Source of the DNA: DATMER01 sp963741305 | GTDB taxonomy: Bacteria; Acidobacteriota; Thermoanaerobaculia; Multivoradales; UBA5704 | NCBI GenBank assembly: GCA_963741305.1 | Contig: CAVUHL010000003.1 | Coordinates: 7,874,001-7,938,000 of the forward strand | Direction: 5' to 3' | Length of the DNA stretch: 64,000 nt | In this document: in pieces, positions 7,874 to 15,857 of the stretch | Numbering within the stretch: the first letter of the stretch is position 1 | How the letters are laid out: each line of letters starts with the position of its first letter | Program-made: the position numbers and the translations under genes | The notes under the pieces: generated by a model | Seen by the model: only the letters and a program-made list of their open reading frames with translations | Databases searched by the model: none | What the model was told of the DNA's origin: nothing

Positions 7874-8791
7874 ATGGACAATCTCTGCCACACGCTGGTC
7901 GGCGCCGCGATGGGGGAGGCGGGGCTGAAGCGGCGGACTGCCTTGGCGATGCCGGCCCTGCTGATCGGCGCCAACCTGCCGGACGTGGACGTGCTGGCCT
8001 ACTTCTGGGGATCGGACACGGCGCTCGGCTTCCGCCGCGGGTGGACCCACGGCGTACCGGCCCTGGTGCTCTGGCCCTTCATCCTGACCGCGCTCCTCCT
8101 GGCGTGGGACCGCTGGGTGCGCCGCCGGTGGCGGCCGGATGCCGAGCCGGCCCGGCCGCGGGCCCTGCTCTGGCTCTCGACGCTCGCCATCCTCACCCAC
8201 CCGTTCCTGGATTGGCTGAACACCTACGGCCTGCGCTGGCTCATGCCGTTCGACGGCACCTGGTTCTACGGCGACACGCTGTTCATCATCGACCCGTGGA
8301 TCTGGCTGGCGCTGTCGGTGGGGGTGGTGCTGTCACGCCTTCGCCGGACTGTCCGGCCTGCCCGCTGGGCATTGGCCGCGGTATGCGCCTACATCGTCCT
8401 CTCCTGGGGCCTGCAACTCGCCACCCGTCGGGTGGCTGCGCAGGAGCTGATCGCCGCCGGCCGTCCCATCCACCGGATGATGGCAGGGCCGGTGCTGGCG
8501 AACCCGTTCCGCAAGGAGATCGTGTCCGACGCGGGCGAGGGCTACGACCTGGGCACGGTGGACTTGTTGGCCTCGCCGAAATTCCACGTAAGAGAGCGGC
8601 CGTACGTACCCAGGAACGACGCCCTCCCCGGCGTGGCCGAGGCCGCCGCCACGCGGGAGGGCGCCATCTTCCTCGACTGGGCCCGCTTCCCGTTTTTCCA
8701 GGTCGAGGAGAGCGCCGTATGGATGACCGACGCGCGCTACAACCTGGAACGAGGCGAGGGCTTTGCGCGGTTGAAAGTCGAGCTGCCTTAA
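7874..8791 (+). CDS. YdjM-like metal-dependent membrane hydrolase
   Basis: 305 residues. The N-terminus MDNLCHTLVGAAMGEAGL with HTL and the NLPDVDVL motif are typical of the YdjM/PF04307 family. His and Asp residues at HTLVG, DVDVLAYF, RGWTHG and HPFLDWLNTYG would bind metal. Four or five membrane helices lie in residues 45-200, followed by a soluble C-terminal domain. The family is annotated as membrane-bound metal hydrolase with unproven substrate; E. coli YdjM is LexA-regulated. The stop overlaps the convergent gene by four bases. Confidence 0.85.
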   Translation: MDNLCHTLVGAAMGEAGLKRRTALAMPALLIGANLPDVDVLAYFWGSDTALGFRRGWTHGVPALVLWPFILTALLLAWDRWVRRRWRPDAEPARPRALLWLSTLAILTHPFLDWLNTYGLRWLMPFDGTWFYGDTLFIIDPWIWLALSVGVVLSRLRRTVRPARWALAAVCAYIVLSWGLQLATRRVAAQELIAAGRPIHRMMAGPVLANPFRKEIVSDAGEGYDLGTVDLLASPKFHVRERPYVPRNDALPGVAEAAATREGAIFLDWARFPFFQVEESAVWMTDARYNLERGEGFARLKVELP

Positions 8792-9303
8792 CCCTTGCGC
8801 GAGTACATCCCGTCGAACTGCACGGTCCAGGTCTTGCCGTCGTCGCGCGACGCCTCCCAGAGCTGGCGGACGCGCCCGCCGTCGAGAGGCGCCCAGGTGA
8901 CTCGGTGGAGGACGGCCTTGCCGGGATCCCTCTTGGACGGAAGGGTTCCCCGCATCACCATCTTCCCTTCTTCCAGGCCGCCGGCGAGCTCCAGGAGGTT
9001 GCCCTGGTTGTCCACCCAGGTCTGATGCCATTTGCCGTCAGGGGCGTAGAGGTTCAGGCTCGTGCCGGTCGGCCCCTGGGCGCCCTGCCAGTTCTCGCGG
9101 ATCACGCAGCCGCCGAGGATGCCCTCGATCCGGTTCGTGCCGGCCAGGTTGCCGTTCGCGTCCTTCACCTCCCAATCCCCGACCCAGAAATCGAACTGCC
9201 GGTGCTGCGGGGCCGAGCAGGGGACGGCCTGCTGGGCAGGGCTGTCAACCGCGATGCAGGCCGCCAGGATCAGGGGAAGGAGAGACCAACGATAGATTCT
9301 CAT
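8788..9303 (-). CDS. Secreted DUF1579-like protein
   Basis: 171 residues from the ATG at 9303, which has GGAGG at the right distance; a TTG 15 bases upstream is less likely. A signal peptide (about residues 1-24) precedes a compact beta domain beginning HRQFDFWVGDWEV, a signature of DUF1579-type and related lipocalin-like proteins, and ending with WEASRDDGKTWTV. Function unknown; the fold suggests ligand binding in the periplasm. Divergent from the AraC gene. Confidence 0.75.
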   Translation of the reverse strand: MRIYRWSLLPLILAACIAVDSPAQQAVPCSAPQHRQFDFWVGDWEVKDANGNLAGTNRIEGILGGCVIRENWQGAQGPTGTSLNLYAPDGKWHQTWVDNQGNLLELAGGLEEGKMVMRGTLPSKRDPGKAVLHRVTWAPLDGGRVRQLWEASRDDGKTWTVQFDGMYSRKG

Positions 9304-9402
9304 GCCGCTTTCCTCCAAGGGACGTTACGGAGGAAACCTAGCTGAGGGGGGGAGGCCGCCGCTATCGAAAACTTGCTCCTGTCAAACTCGTACCAAGGCA
9401 TC

Positions 9403-10293
9403 ATGGACCGGCCGCCGTTCGACACCCAGATCTACCGCAGCGCGGTCGTGACGATCGCCAGCTTCCGGGCGGAGCCGTCCCATCCAGGCTTCCACGACTC
9501 CGGACCCGCGGAGAACCACATCATCGTCTTTCCCCGCACCTCTGTGCGGATCCGGCACCCCGGCCGCGCGGCCTTCGTGACCAATCCAAACGTGGTCACC
9601 TTCTACAACAAGGACCAGGTCTACTTCCGCGAAAAGGTGACGGAGGAAAGCGACTGCTGCGAGTGGTTCGCGGTGGAGCGGAGCATCCTGCTCGATGCGG
9701 TCCGGCGCCACGACCCCGCGGCCGTAGACCGTCCGGACAGCCCTTTCCGCTTCACCCACGGGCCGGCGGACGCCGGCAGCTACCTGCTCCAGCGGCTGGT
9801 GGTCCGGCATCTGACCGAAGGCGGCCCGGTAGACCCTCTCTTCGTGGAAGAGTCAGCCGTGCGGCTGCTGTCCCGGGCCGTGGCGAGCGCGGCGCAGGCC
9901 TGGGACCTCTCGCGGGAGACCTCCGAGTCCAGCCAGGGAGAGCTGGCGGAAGCCGCGAAGACCGTCCTGACCCAGGGTTTCCGCGAGCCGATCAGCTTGG
10001 ACGAGGTGGCGCGGCGGGCGGGCAGCTCGGTCTTCCACCTCTGCCGGACCTTCCGCCGCCACACAGGCTCGACCCTGCACGGCTACCGCAATCAGATGAG
10101 GCTGCGCACGGCCCTGGAACGGGTCGCGGCCCCGGCGAGCGATCTCACGGACCTCGCGCTCGACCTGGGCTACTCTTCACACAGCCATTTCACCGCGGCC
10201 TTCCGGAAGGCTTTCGGGATCGCCCCCTCGTCCTTCCGGCGCAAGGCCACCGTGCAGTCCGTGCGCGAGCTGTCCTCGCTGTTGAATCAGTAG
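9403..10293 (+). CDS. AraC-family transcription regulator
   Basis: 296 residues from the ATG at 9403; an in-frame TTG at 9373 is an alternative. The N-terminal part (to about 190) resembles a cupin-like sensor region. The C-terminal ~100 residues hold the two AraC helix-turn-helix motifs (ISLDEVARRAGSSVFHLCR and LTDLALDLGYSSHSHFTAAF) and the terminal FRKAFGIAPSSFR motif. It stands divergent to the DUF1579-like gene, which may be its target. The inducer is unknown. Confidence 0.92.
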   Translation: MDRPPFDTQIYRSAVVTIASFRAEPSHPGFHDSGPAENHIIVFPRTSVRIRHPGRAAFVTNPNVVTFYNKDQVYFREKVTEESDCCEWFAVERSILLDAVRRHDPAAVDRPDSPFRFTHGPADAGSYLLQRLVVRHLTEGGPVDPLFVEESAVRLLSRAVASAAQAWDLSRETSESSQGELAEAAKTVLTQGFREPISLDEVARRAGSSVFHLCRTFRRHTGSTLHGYRNQMRLRTALERVAAPASDLTDLALDLGYSSHSHFTAAFRKAFGIAPSSFRRKATVQSVRELSSLLNQ

Positions 10294-11408
10294 CGTAGAA
10301 GGGCTGCCACCTCTCCGGCCTCCGAAAGCGCCGGGATCGGGTCCACGAAGTCGGCCTCCGCGCTGCTCAGAGCCAACAGCTCCACGAGCTCGTTGACGAG
10401 GTCCACCTTGAAGACGTCCCCGGAGCCGCAAACCTTGCAATTCGACAGCTCGCCGGGGAGCAGGTTCTCGCACTCGCGGCAGCGCGTGCCGGCCAGCTTC
10501 GCGTTGCGGGTGACGGCCATCTTCTCGACCCGTCCCACGGCCGCGGCCTTGAGCACGTCCTCGGCTCCGGTCACCGCCAGGCCGCCCTTGAAGTACTCCT
10601 CCTTGATGCGCTCCCAGAGCTTGCCCTCGGCCTCGCGCTCGGCTTCCGAAAACATTTCGGACGCCGCTTCGTGGATGGGGTCGTCCCCGCCGCTGAGGTC
10701 CACGTTCCGCGTGCCCACGAGCTTCGCGGCGAGCGGAGCCGTCAGCGCGCCCTCGATCTCCACCATCGTCTCCTGCGAGCCGACCAGGAAAAGGCGGTCG
10801 AACTTCTCCTTCTGATCCATCTCGGTCAGGATGTCCACGATCTCCTTGGCATAGTGCATCAGCTCGTTGCTACGCCGGCGCTCGTAGCGCTTCTGCGACC
10901 AGCCGCCCTTCTTGACGTTGTTCTTCACGTCCCCCTTCACCTTGGCATCCTCGTCCGCCCGCGCCGAGGTCACGAAGAAAACGCGGGATGCGGTGTTGTC
11001 CGCGGCCACTACCACGTAATTCTCGTACTCGTCCTGCAGCTCCGCGAGCGGCCGGATGTAGGGCGAGGAGTCCACCCAGATGAACTCCTGGCCCTTGATG
11101 GTCAAGGGGAACGCCTTCACGAAGTCGAGCGCCCAGCAGACGAACAGGCAGACGCCCTCCGACTCCCACTTGTGCTCCGCCAGCCAGGTCTCGATCAGCT
11201 TGAGGTTCTCTTCGAAGTGCTCGGCTTCGATAGCGACGTCGGACAGCAGCGCCCGGATCTTGTCGATGCGCGGCTTGAGCTGCTGATAGGAATCCGGGGT
11301 CGTCAGGTACACGCTCACGAAAGCCCGCTCGGGACCGGACACACCGGCGAGCTCTCTCAGATCGATGTTGTTGAACATGTCCCGGGCTCTCTGCAAAAGG
11401 CCGGCCAT
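10287..11408 (-). CDS. Bacterial eRF1/Vms1-like release-factor-type protein (baeRF)
   Basis: 373 residues. The layout matches the bacterial archaeo-eukaryotic release factor (baeRF/VLRF1) group: an N-terminal domain opening with a VYLTTP motif, a central RNase-H-like eRF1 domain 2 containing KKGGWSQKRYERRR, and a domain-3-like region. A C-terminal zinc ribbon follows (CRECENLLPGELSNCKVCGSG split by the two Cys-X2-Cys pairs). Related eukaryotic Vms1 cuts peptidyl-tRNA on stalled ribosomes; the bacterial members are thought to act in ribosome rescue. It overlaps the convergent AraC gene by seven bases and is divergent from the DUF5916 gene. Confidence 0.8.
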   Translation of the reverse strand: MAGLLQRARDMFNNIDLRELAGVSGPERAFVSVYLTTPDSYQQLKPRIDKIRALLSDVAIEAEHFEENLKLIETWLAEHKWESEGVCLFVCWALDFVKAFPLTIKGQEFIWVDSSPYIRPLAELQDEYENYVVVAADNTASRVFFVTSARADEDAKVKGDVKNNVKKGGWSQKRYERRRSNELMHYAKEIVDILTEMDQKEKFDRLFLVGSQETMVEIEGALTAPLAAKLVGTRNVDLSGGDDPIHEAASEMFSEAEREAEGKLWERIKEEYFKGGLAVTGAEDVLKAAAVGRVEKMAVTRNAKLAGTRCRECENLLPGELSNCKVCGSGDVFKVDLVNELVELLALSSAEADFVDPIPALSEAGEVAALLRY

Positions 11409-11424
11409 GCATCTGTCAAGGAGA

Positions 11425-11443
11425 TGTAAACCTTCTTTTTACA
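11425..11443. promoter_or_regulatory. TGTAAA inverted repeat between divergent genes
   Basis: TGTAAA (11425-11430) and TTTACA (11438-11443) are separated by seven bases in the 95-bp gap between the divergent baeRF and DUF5916 genes. It could be an operator or promoter-proximal hairpin. A near-perfect ribosome site (GGAGGTGAT) for the plus-strand gene lies at about 11488-11497. Confidence 0.4.
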
Positions 11444-11503
11444 GCGAAAGTGTAGATCGGGAAGGCCCTGAAGCCATGGAATAAAGGGCGGAGGTGATAT
11501 CCC

Positions 11504-13654
11504 ATGTCCTGCACTGATCTGCTCTGGCGTCTGGCCATCGCCCTGCTCACGGCCTTTGCGCTGTTCGCGGATTCCCTGTCGGCTGACGTGCCTACCCTGG
11601 CAGCGCGCCCCGTCGAGGGCGGCATCGTCCTCGACGGCTTCCTCAACGAGCCGGCCTGGGACCGGGTCCCGGCCGCCACCGGCTTCACTCAGCGCGAGCC
11701 AGCCGCGGGCGTGCCCTCCACCGAGTCCACCGAGGTACGGGTGGCGTTCACGCCGGCCACGCTCTACATCGCCATCCGCGCCCTCGACTCGGACCCGCGG
11801 GCCATCACCGCCAAGGAGATGAGGAACGACGCCCAGCTCTTCCAGGACGACGCCGTGGCCATCCTCCTTGACACCTTTCACGACCGGCGCAACGGCTACA
11901 TGTTCGAGACCAACCCCAACGGCGCCCGCGCCGAGGGGCTGATCGGCGACGAGGGGGACAGCGTCAACATGGAGTGGGACGGCGTCTGGGAAGCCGCGGC
12001 CCGTCGCACGGAAGACGGCTGGGCCGCGGAGATGGCGATCCCGTTCTCGACCCTGCGCTTTGCCCCGGGAGGCGGGGACTGGGGCCTCAACGTGCGCCGC
12101 ATGATCCGGCGCAAGAACGAGGAGGCCTACTGGTCGCCGATCCCGCTCGAAGGGGACATGTACCGTTTCTCCCTGGCCGGCCGCCTGACCGGGCTCGACG
12201 GCATCTCGCCCGGGCTCAACCTGCGCGCCAAGCCGTTCGCTGTCACCTCCGGCCGCGAGAACCTCGCCTCGGATCAGGGCATCCGCACCGCGGAGGACGC
12301 CGGCCTCGACGTGAAATGGGGCGTGGGCCGCGGCCTCTCTCTCGACCTGACGTTCAACACCGACTTCGCCGAGTCCGAGGCGGACGAGCAGCAGGTAAAC
12401 CTCTCGCGTTTCTCCCTGTTCCTGCCTGAAAAGCGGGAGTTCTTCCTGGAGAACGCCAGCATCTTCGAGTTTGGACCGCGTTACCCCTTCGGCCCGCCGC
12501 TCTTCCGTCCTTTCTTCTCACGGAGGGTCGGACTCGGGCCGGAGGGGGAGCCGGTTCCAATCGAAATCGGCGCGCGCCTGACCGGCCGCACCGGACCCTG
12601 GAGCATCGGCCTGCTCGATGCCCAGACCGGAGGCGAGGATGACGACAACTGGGGCGTGCTGCGCGTCAAGCGGCGGGTCGGGAATCAGGCGGACCTGGGC
12701 GTCGTGGCCACGCACCACGACGGGCCCGAGGGCCGCAGCAGCCTTTATGGAGCGGACGCCGACTGGCGCAGCACGGACTCGCGCCTCAAGGTACGCGGAT
12801 TCTGGGCAGGGAGCGACGATCCGCAGCAAGGAGCGGATTGGGCCGGCAGCGTAGGCGCCTCCTACCGCGGCCCGACCCTGCGCTGGAACCTGGAGGCGCT
12901 CCAGATCGGCGACGGCTTCGAATCTGAGATGGGCTTCCTGCGCCGCCGCGGCATCCGCCGCCTGGCTCCCAGCCTGACCTGGGTGCCGCGGCCGAAGGTC
13001 CCGGGCATGCAAAACCTTTTCTTCGAAGGGCGCGGCGAGGTCTATACCGACTTGAAAGGGGAGGTGCAGTCCACCTACTACGGCGCCGACCTCTTCGGCT
13101 TCCGCACGAAGCGCGACGACGCCTTCTCCCTCTACGCCGAACAGACCTTCGAGCGGCTGAACGAGCCCTTCGAGGTCCGTCCCGGCGTGGTGATCCCGGC
13201 GGGGGAGTACCGCTGGGACCACCAGGGGATCTGGTTCGAGACCAACGCCTCGCGGCCGGCCTCGGTCGAGGCCTGGTACCAGGTCGGCGGCTTCTTCGAC
13301 GGCGAGCGCACCGCGCACGGCACCGCGCTGCGCCTACGGCCGAGCCGCTTCCTGCGCGTCGAGTCGAGCTGGGACCGCAACCGGATCGAGCTGCCCGGAG
13401 GCGCCTTCACGACCAACCTCTTCCGCGAGCGCCTGCAGGTCAACCTGACGCCCGACCTCGCCACCTCGGCCTTCGTGCAATTCAGCGCCGCCGCCGAGCT
13501 GCTCGCCGCCAACCTGCGCATTGGCTGGACCTACAAGCCGGGCGCCGACGTCTTCCTGGTCTTCAATCAGACCTGGGACGCGCCCACTCTGGGCTTGCGC
13601 ACGGAGCGCGACCGCCAGGCGATCCTCAAGATGACCTATCTGATCGCGGTGTAA
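11504..13654 (+). CDS. Exported CBM9-like / DUF5916 outer-membrane barrel protein
   Basis: 716 residues: signal sequence (about 1-27), a CBM9-like sugar-binding-type domain (about 33-215, starting VLDGFLNEPAWDRVPAATGF) and a long DUF5916 beta-barrel region to the end. The motif NLSRFSLFLPEKREFFLENASIFEFG is the conserved core of DUF5916, quoted here in part (LFLPEKREFFLEN). The barrel probably sits in the outer membrane with the CBM9 domain in periplasm or outside. Known only by association with carbohydrate use; actual ligand unknown. The strong ribosome site suggests high translation. Confidence 0.88.
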   Translation: MSCTDLLWRLAIALLTAFALFADSLSADVPTLAARPVEGGIVLDGFLNEPAWDRVPAATGFTQREPAAGVPSTESTEVRVAFTPATLYIAIRALDSDPRAITAKEMRNDAQLFQDDAVAILLDTFHDRRNGYMFETNPNGARAEGLIGDEGDSVNMEWDGVWEAAARRTEDGWAAEMAIPFSTLRFAPGGGDWGLNVRRMIRRKNEEAYWSPIPLEGDMYRFSLAGRLTGLDGISPGLNLRAKPFAVTSGRENLASDQGIRTAEDAGLDVKWGVGRGLSLDLTFNTDFAESEADEQQVNLSRFSLFLPEKREFFLENASIFEFGPRYPFGPPLFRPFFSRRVGLGPEGEPVPIEIGARLTGRTGPWSIGLLDAQTGGEDDDNWGVLRVKRRVGNQADLGVVATHHDGPEGRSSLYGADADWRSTDSRLKVRGFWAGSDDPQQGADWAGSVGASYRGPTLRWNLEALQIGDGFESEMGFLRRRGIRRLAPSLTWVPRPKVPGMQNLFFEGRGEVYTDLKGEVQSTYYGADLFGFRTKRDDAFSLYAEQTFERLNEPFEVRPGVVIPAGEYRWDHQGIWFETNASRPASVEAWYQVGGFFDGERTAHGTALRLRPSRFLRVESSWDRNRIELPGGAFTTNLFRERLQVNLTPDLATSAFVQFSAAAELLAANLRIGWTYKPGADVFLVFNQTWDAPTLGLRTERDRQAILKMTYLIAV

Positions 13655-13663
13655 GATCCGCTC

Positions 13664-14665
13664 ATGAAGAGCAAAGCCGTACTGTTTCTATTCCTATTGT
13701 TTGCCGCGCAGAATACTGCCGCCCAGGACCGTCCGGCGGCGGGAGGAATTGCCGCCGCCGCGACGAAATTCCTCGCCACGCTCGACGAAGCCCAGCGGAG
13801 CAAGGCCGTCTTCGATTTCAAAGACAACGCCCAACGTAGGAACTGGTCCAATTTACCGCCATCCTTCGTCAAGCGCGGCGGTCTGCGAATGGGCGATCTC
13901 ACGAAACCCCAGCGGGACGCGGCCCTTGCGTTGCTGGCGGCGGCGCTGAGCCCGCGGGGCTACGAGAAAGTGCTGCAGATGACGGAGGCCGACGAGGTAT
14001 TGAAAAGGTCCGGCGGCCAGACCATGTTCGGGCGCGACGAGTATTATCTTTCGTTCCTCGGCCGCCCCTCCGCCACCGAGCCATGGGTGATTCAGTTCGG
14101 CGGGCATCATCTCGGCCTGAACATAACGCTTGCCGGTGCGCAAGGAACCCTCGCACCGAGCCACACCGGCGCGCAGCCGGCGAGTTATGAATTCGAAGGC
14201 AAATCCGTGCGCCCCCTTGGTGGCGAAGCCGACAAGGCGTTTGCCCTCGTCGGCTCGCTGGACCAGGCGCAGAAGAAGCAGGCTGTCCTGGGCTTCCAGA
14301 TCCGCGACCTCGTGCTCGGACCCGGACGGGACGGCCAGCAGATTCAGCCGGAAGGAATCAAGGGCTCCGCGTTGACCGGGAAGCAGCGCGAGATGCTGCT
14401 GGACCTGGCCGGCGAATGGACCGGCATGATGCATGAAGCGGCCGCGAAAGCGAAGATGGACGAGATGAAGAAGAACATTGCGGAAACGTGGTTCGCGTGG
14501 AGCGGACCCATCGAGAAAGGCAGCGCCGCTTACTTCCGGATCCAGGGGCCGACGGTCATCATCGAATACGCCCCGCAGCGCATGGGCGGAGACTCGGGAA
14601 AGCACATCCACACGATCTACCGCGATCCGACGAACGAGTACGGAGCAAAGTGGTGGAAACCCTGA
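13664..14665 (+). CDS. Secreted DUF3500 protein
   Basis: 333 residues with a signal peptide (MKSKAVLFLFLLFAAQNTAAQ). The conserved DUF3500 features are present: FATL-type start (KFLATLDEAQRSKAVFDF), W-N-L-P-P, QFGGHHLGLN near residue 145 and the C-terminal IEYAPQ...HIHTIYRDPTNEYG. The His-rich motifs suggest a metal-bound exported enzyme but the activity is unknown. It follows the barrel gene by nine bases and overlaps the next gene, so they form a likely operon. Confidence 0.88.
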   Translation: MKSKAVLFLFLLFAAQNTAAQDRPAAGGIAAAATKFLATLDEAQRSKAVFDFKDNAQRRNWSNLPPSFVKRGGLRMGDLTKPQRDAALALLAAALSPRGYEKVLQMTEADEVLKRSGGQTMFGRDEYYLSFLGRPSATEPWVIQFGGHHLGLNITLAGAQGTLAPSHTGAQPASYEFEGKSVRPLGGEADKAFALVGSLDQAQKKQAVLGFQIRDLVLGPGRDGQQIQPEGIKGSALTGKQREMLLDLAGEWTGMMHEAAAKAKMDEMKKNIAETWFAWSGPIEKGSAAYFRIQGPTVIIEYAPQRMGGDSGKHIHTIYRDPTNEYGAKWWKP

Positions 14666-15282
14666 CCAGGTTGCTGTTGCTCGCGCTGCTCGCGTTTCCC
14701 TCCGCCGCTGCCGCGCGCCGGCTCGACGAGTACCTGCAGGCGACGCTCGTGGCCATCGAACCCGGCGAGGTCCGGCTGCAGATCAACCTCACTCCCGGCG
14801 TCGCCGTCGCCGGCCAGATCCTCGCCCTGATCGACAGCGACCGCGATGGCGCGATCTCCCCGGAGGAAGCGGCAGCCTACGCCGAATTGCTGAAGCGCGA
14901 CCTTGCCGTGAGGCTGGACCGGCGCGACGTCGAATTGAACCTCACCGCATCCAGCTTCCCCACGCCCGCCGAGCTGCGCGCCGGCGACGGCATCATCCGG
15001 TTGGACTTCTCCACGACGGCCAGCCCGGTCGCGGCCGGCGTGCACGAGCTCACTTTGGAGAACCGGCATCTACCTGCTGTGAGCGTGTATCTCGTCAACG
15101 CCGCGCTGCCGAAGTCCGGCTCCATCCAGGTCACCGGGCAGAAGCGGAACGCCGACCAGAGCGTGGGCGAAATCGAGTTCACCGTTCATCCGGACGGTAG
15201 GATGATCCCAAGACCACCAAGGAAAGGGAGCCTCTATGAAAGGCGTTGGAACAAAAAAGGAATTGTCACCAAAAGAACGTGA
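14650..15282 (+). CDS. Exported EF-hand-like protein, probably truncated
   Basis: About 210 residues from GTG 14650 (or GTG 14653), overlapping the DUF3500 stop. A signal peptide (LLLLALLAFPSAAAA) is followed by a beta domain with one EF-hand-like loop, DSDRDGAISPEE, near residue 57. Such N-terminal regions in this context normally precede a membrane part. Here the last ~28 codons (from about 15200) are basic, unlike the rest, and run out of frame into the start of the DUF4256 gene. I infer that the original 3' end was lost when the next gene arrived. Confidence 0.6.
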   Translation: MVETLTRLLLLALLAFPSAAAARRLDEYLQATLVAIEPGEVRLQINLTPGVAVAGQILALIDSDRDGAISPEEAAAYAELLKRDLAVRLDRRDVELNLTASSFPTPAELRAGDGIIRLDFSTTASPVAAGVHELTLENRHLPAVSVYLVNAALPKSGSIQVTGQKRNADQSVGEIEFTVHPDGRMIPRPPRKGSLYERRWNKKGIVTKRT

Positions 15283-15808
15283 AGTGCTGCTCAGAGCGTT
15301 GAAAGCCCGCTTTGAGAAAAACATGAACCGCCATGCAGGCCTTGAATGGGCTGAGGTAAAGGCAAAGCTGGAAGCTCATACCGAAAAACTATGGGCACTC
15401 CATGAAATGGAAAGGACCGGCGGTGAACCGGATGTGGTTGGTCAGGATAAAAAGGCGGGCGAGTACATCTTTGTTGATTGTTCAGTGGAAAGCCCTAAAG
15501 ACCGCAGGAGTGTTTGTTACGACCGTGAAGCACTGGATTCAAGGAAAGAAAATAAACCGGAGAACAACGCCATTGACATGGCAGGTGCCATGGGCATCGA
15601 GCTTTTGACGGAAGAACAATACCGGGAGCTGCAGAAACTCGGGGAATTCGATACGAAGACGTCGAGCTGGGTGCAAACGCCTTCCGATATCAGGAAACTC
15701 GGCGGCGCCCTCTTTTGTGATCGCCGCTACGGCCATGTCTTCCTGTATCACAATGGTGCGCAGTCTTACTATGCCGCCAGGGCGTTCCGTGGCTCGCTGA
15801 GGGTCTGA
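15236..15808 (+). CDS. DUF4256 protein, likely acquired
   Basis: 190 residues closely matching DUF4256 throughout: LKARFEKNMNRH, LEWAEVKAKLEA, EMERTGGEPDVVG, DRRSVCYDREAL, NNAIDMAGAMGIELLTEEQY and LGGALFCDRRYGHVF. AAAGGGAG precedes the ATG. The gene is clearly richer in A/T than its surroundings and uses many AAA and GAA codons, consistent with recent transfer. The family has no known reaction. It is followed directly by a strong hairpin shared with the convergent subtilase gene. Confidence 0.9.
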   Translation: MKGVGTKKELSPKEREVLLRALKARFEKNMNRHAGLEWAEVKAKLEAHTEKLWALHEMERTGGEPDVVGQDKKAGEYIFVDCSVESPKDRRSVCYDREALDSRKENKPENNAIDMAGAMGIELLTEEQYRELQKLGEFDTKTSSWVQTPSDIRKLGGALFCDRRYGHVFLYHNGAQSYYAARAFRGSLRV

Positions 15809-15809
15809 A

Positions 15810-15848
15810 TTCAAGAGCCGGAGGCCATGGCGGCCTCCGGCTCTTGAA
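15810..15848. terminator. Bidirectional hairpin terminator, 17-bp perfect stem
   Basis: Arms TTCAAGAGCCGGAGGCC (15810-15826) and its exact complement (15832-15848) enclose ATGGC. It lies between the convergent DUF4256 and subtilase genes, two bases after one stop and ten from the other, so it can end transcription from both sides. Confidence 0.85.
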
Positions 15849-15857
15849 GGGATCAGG

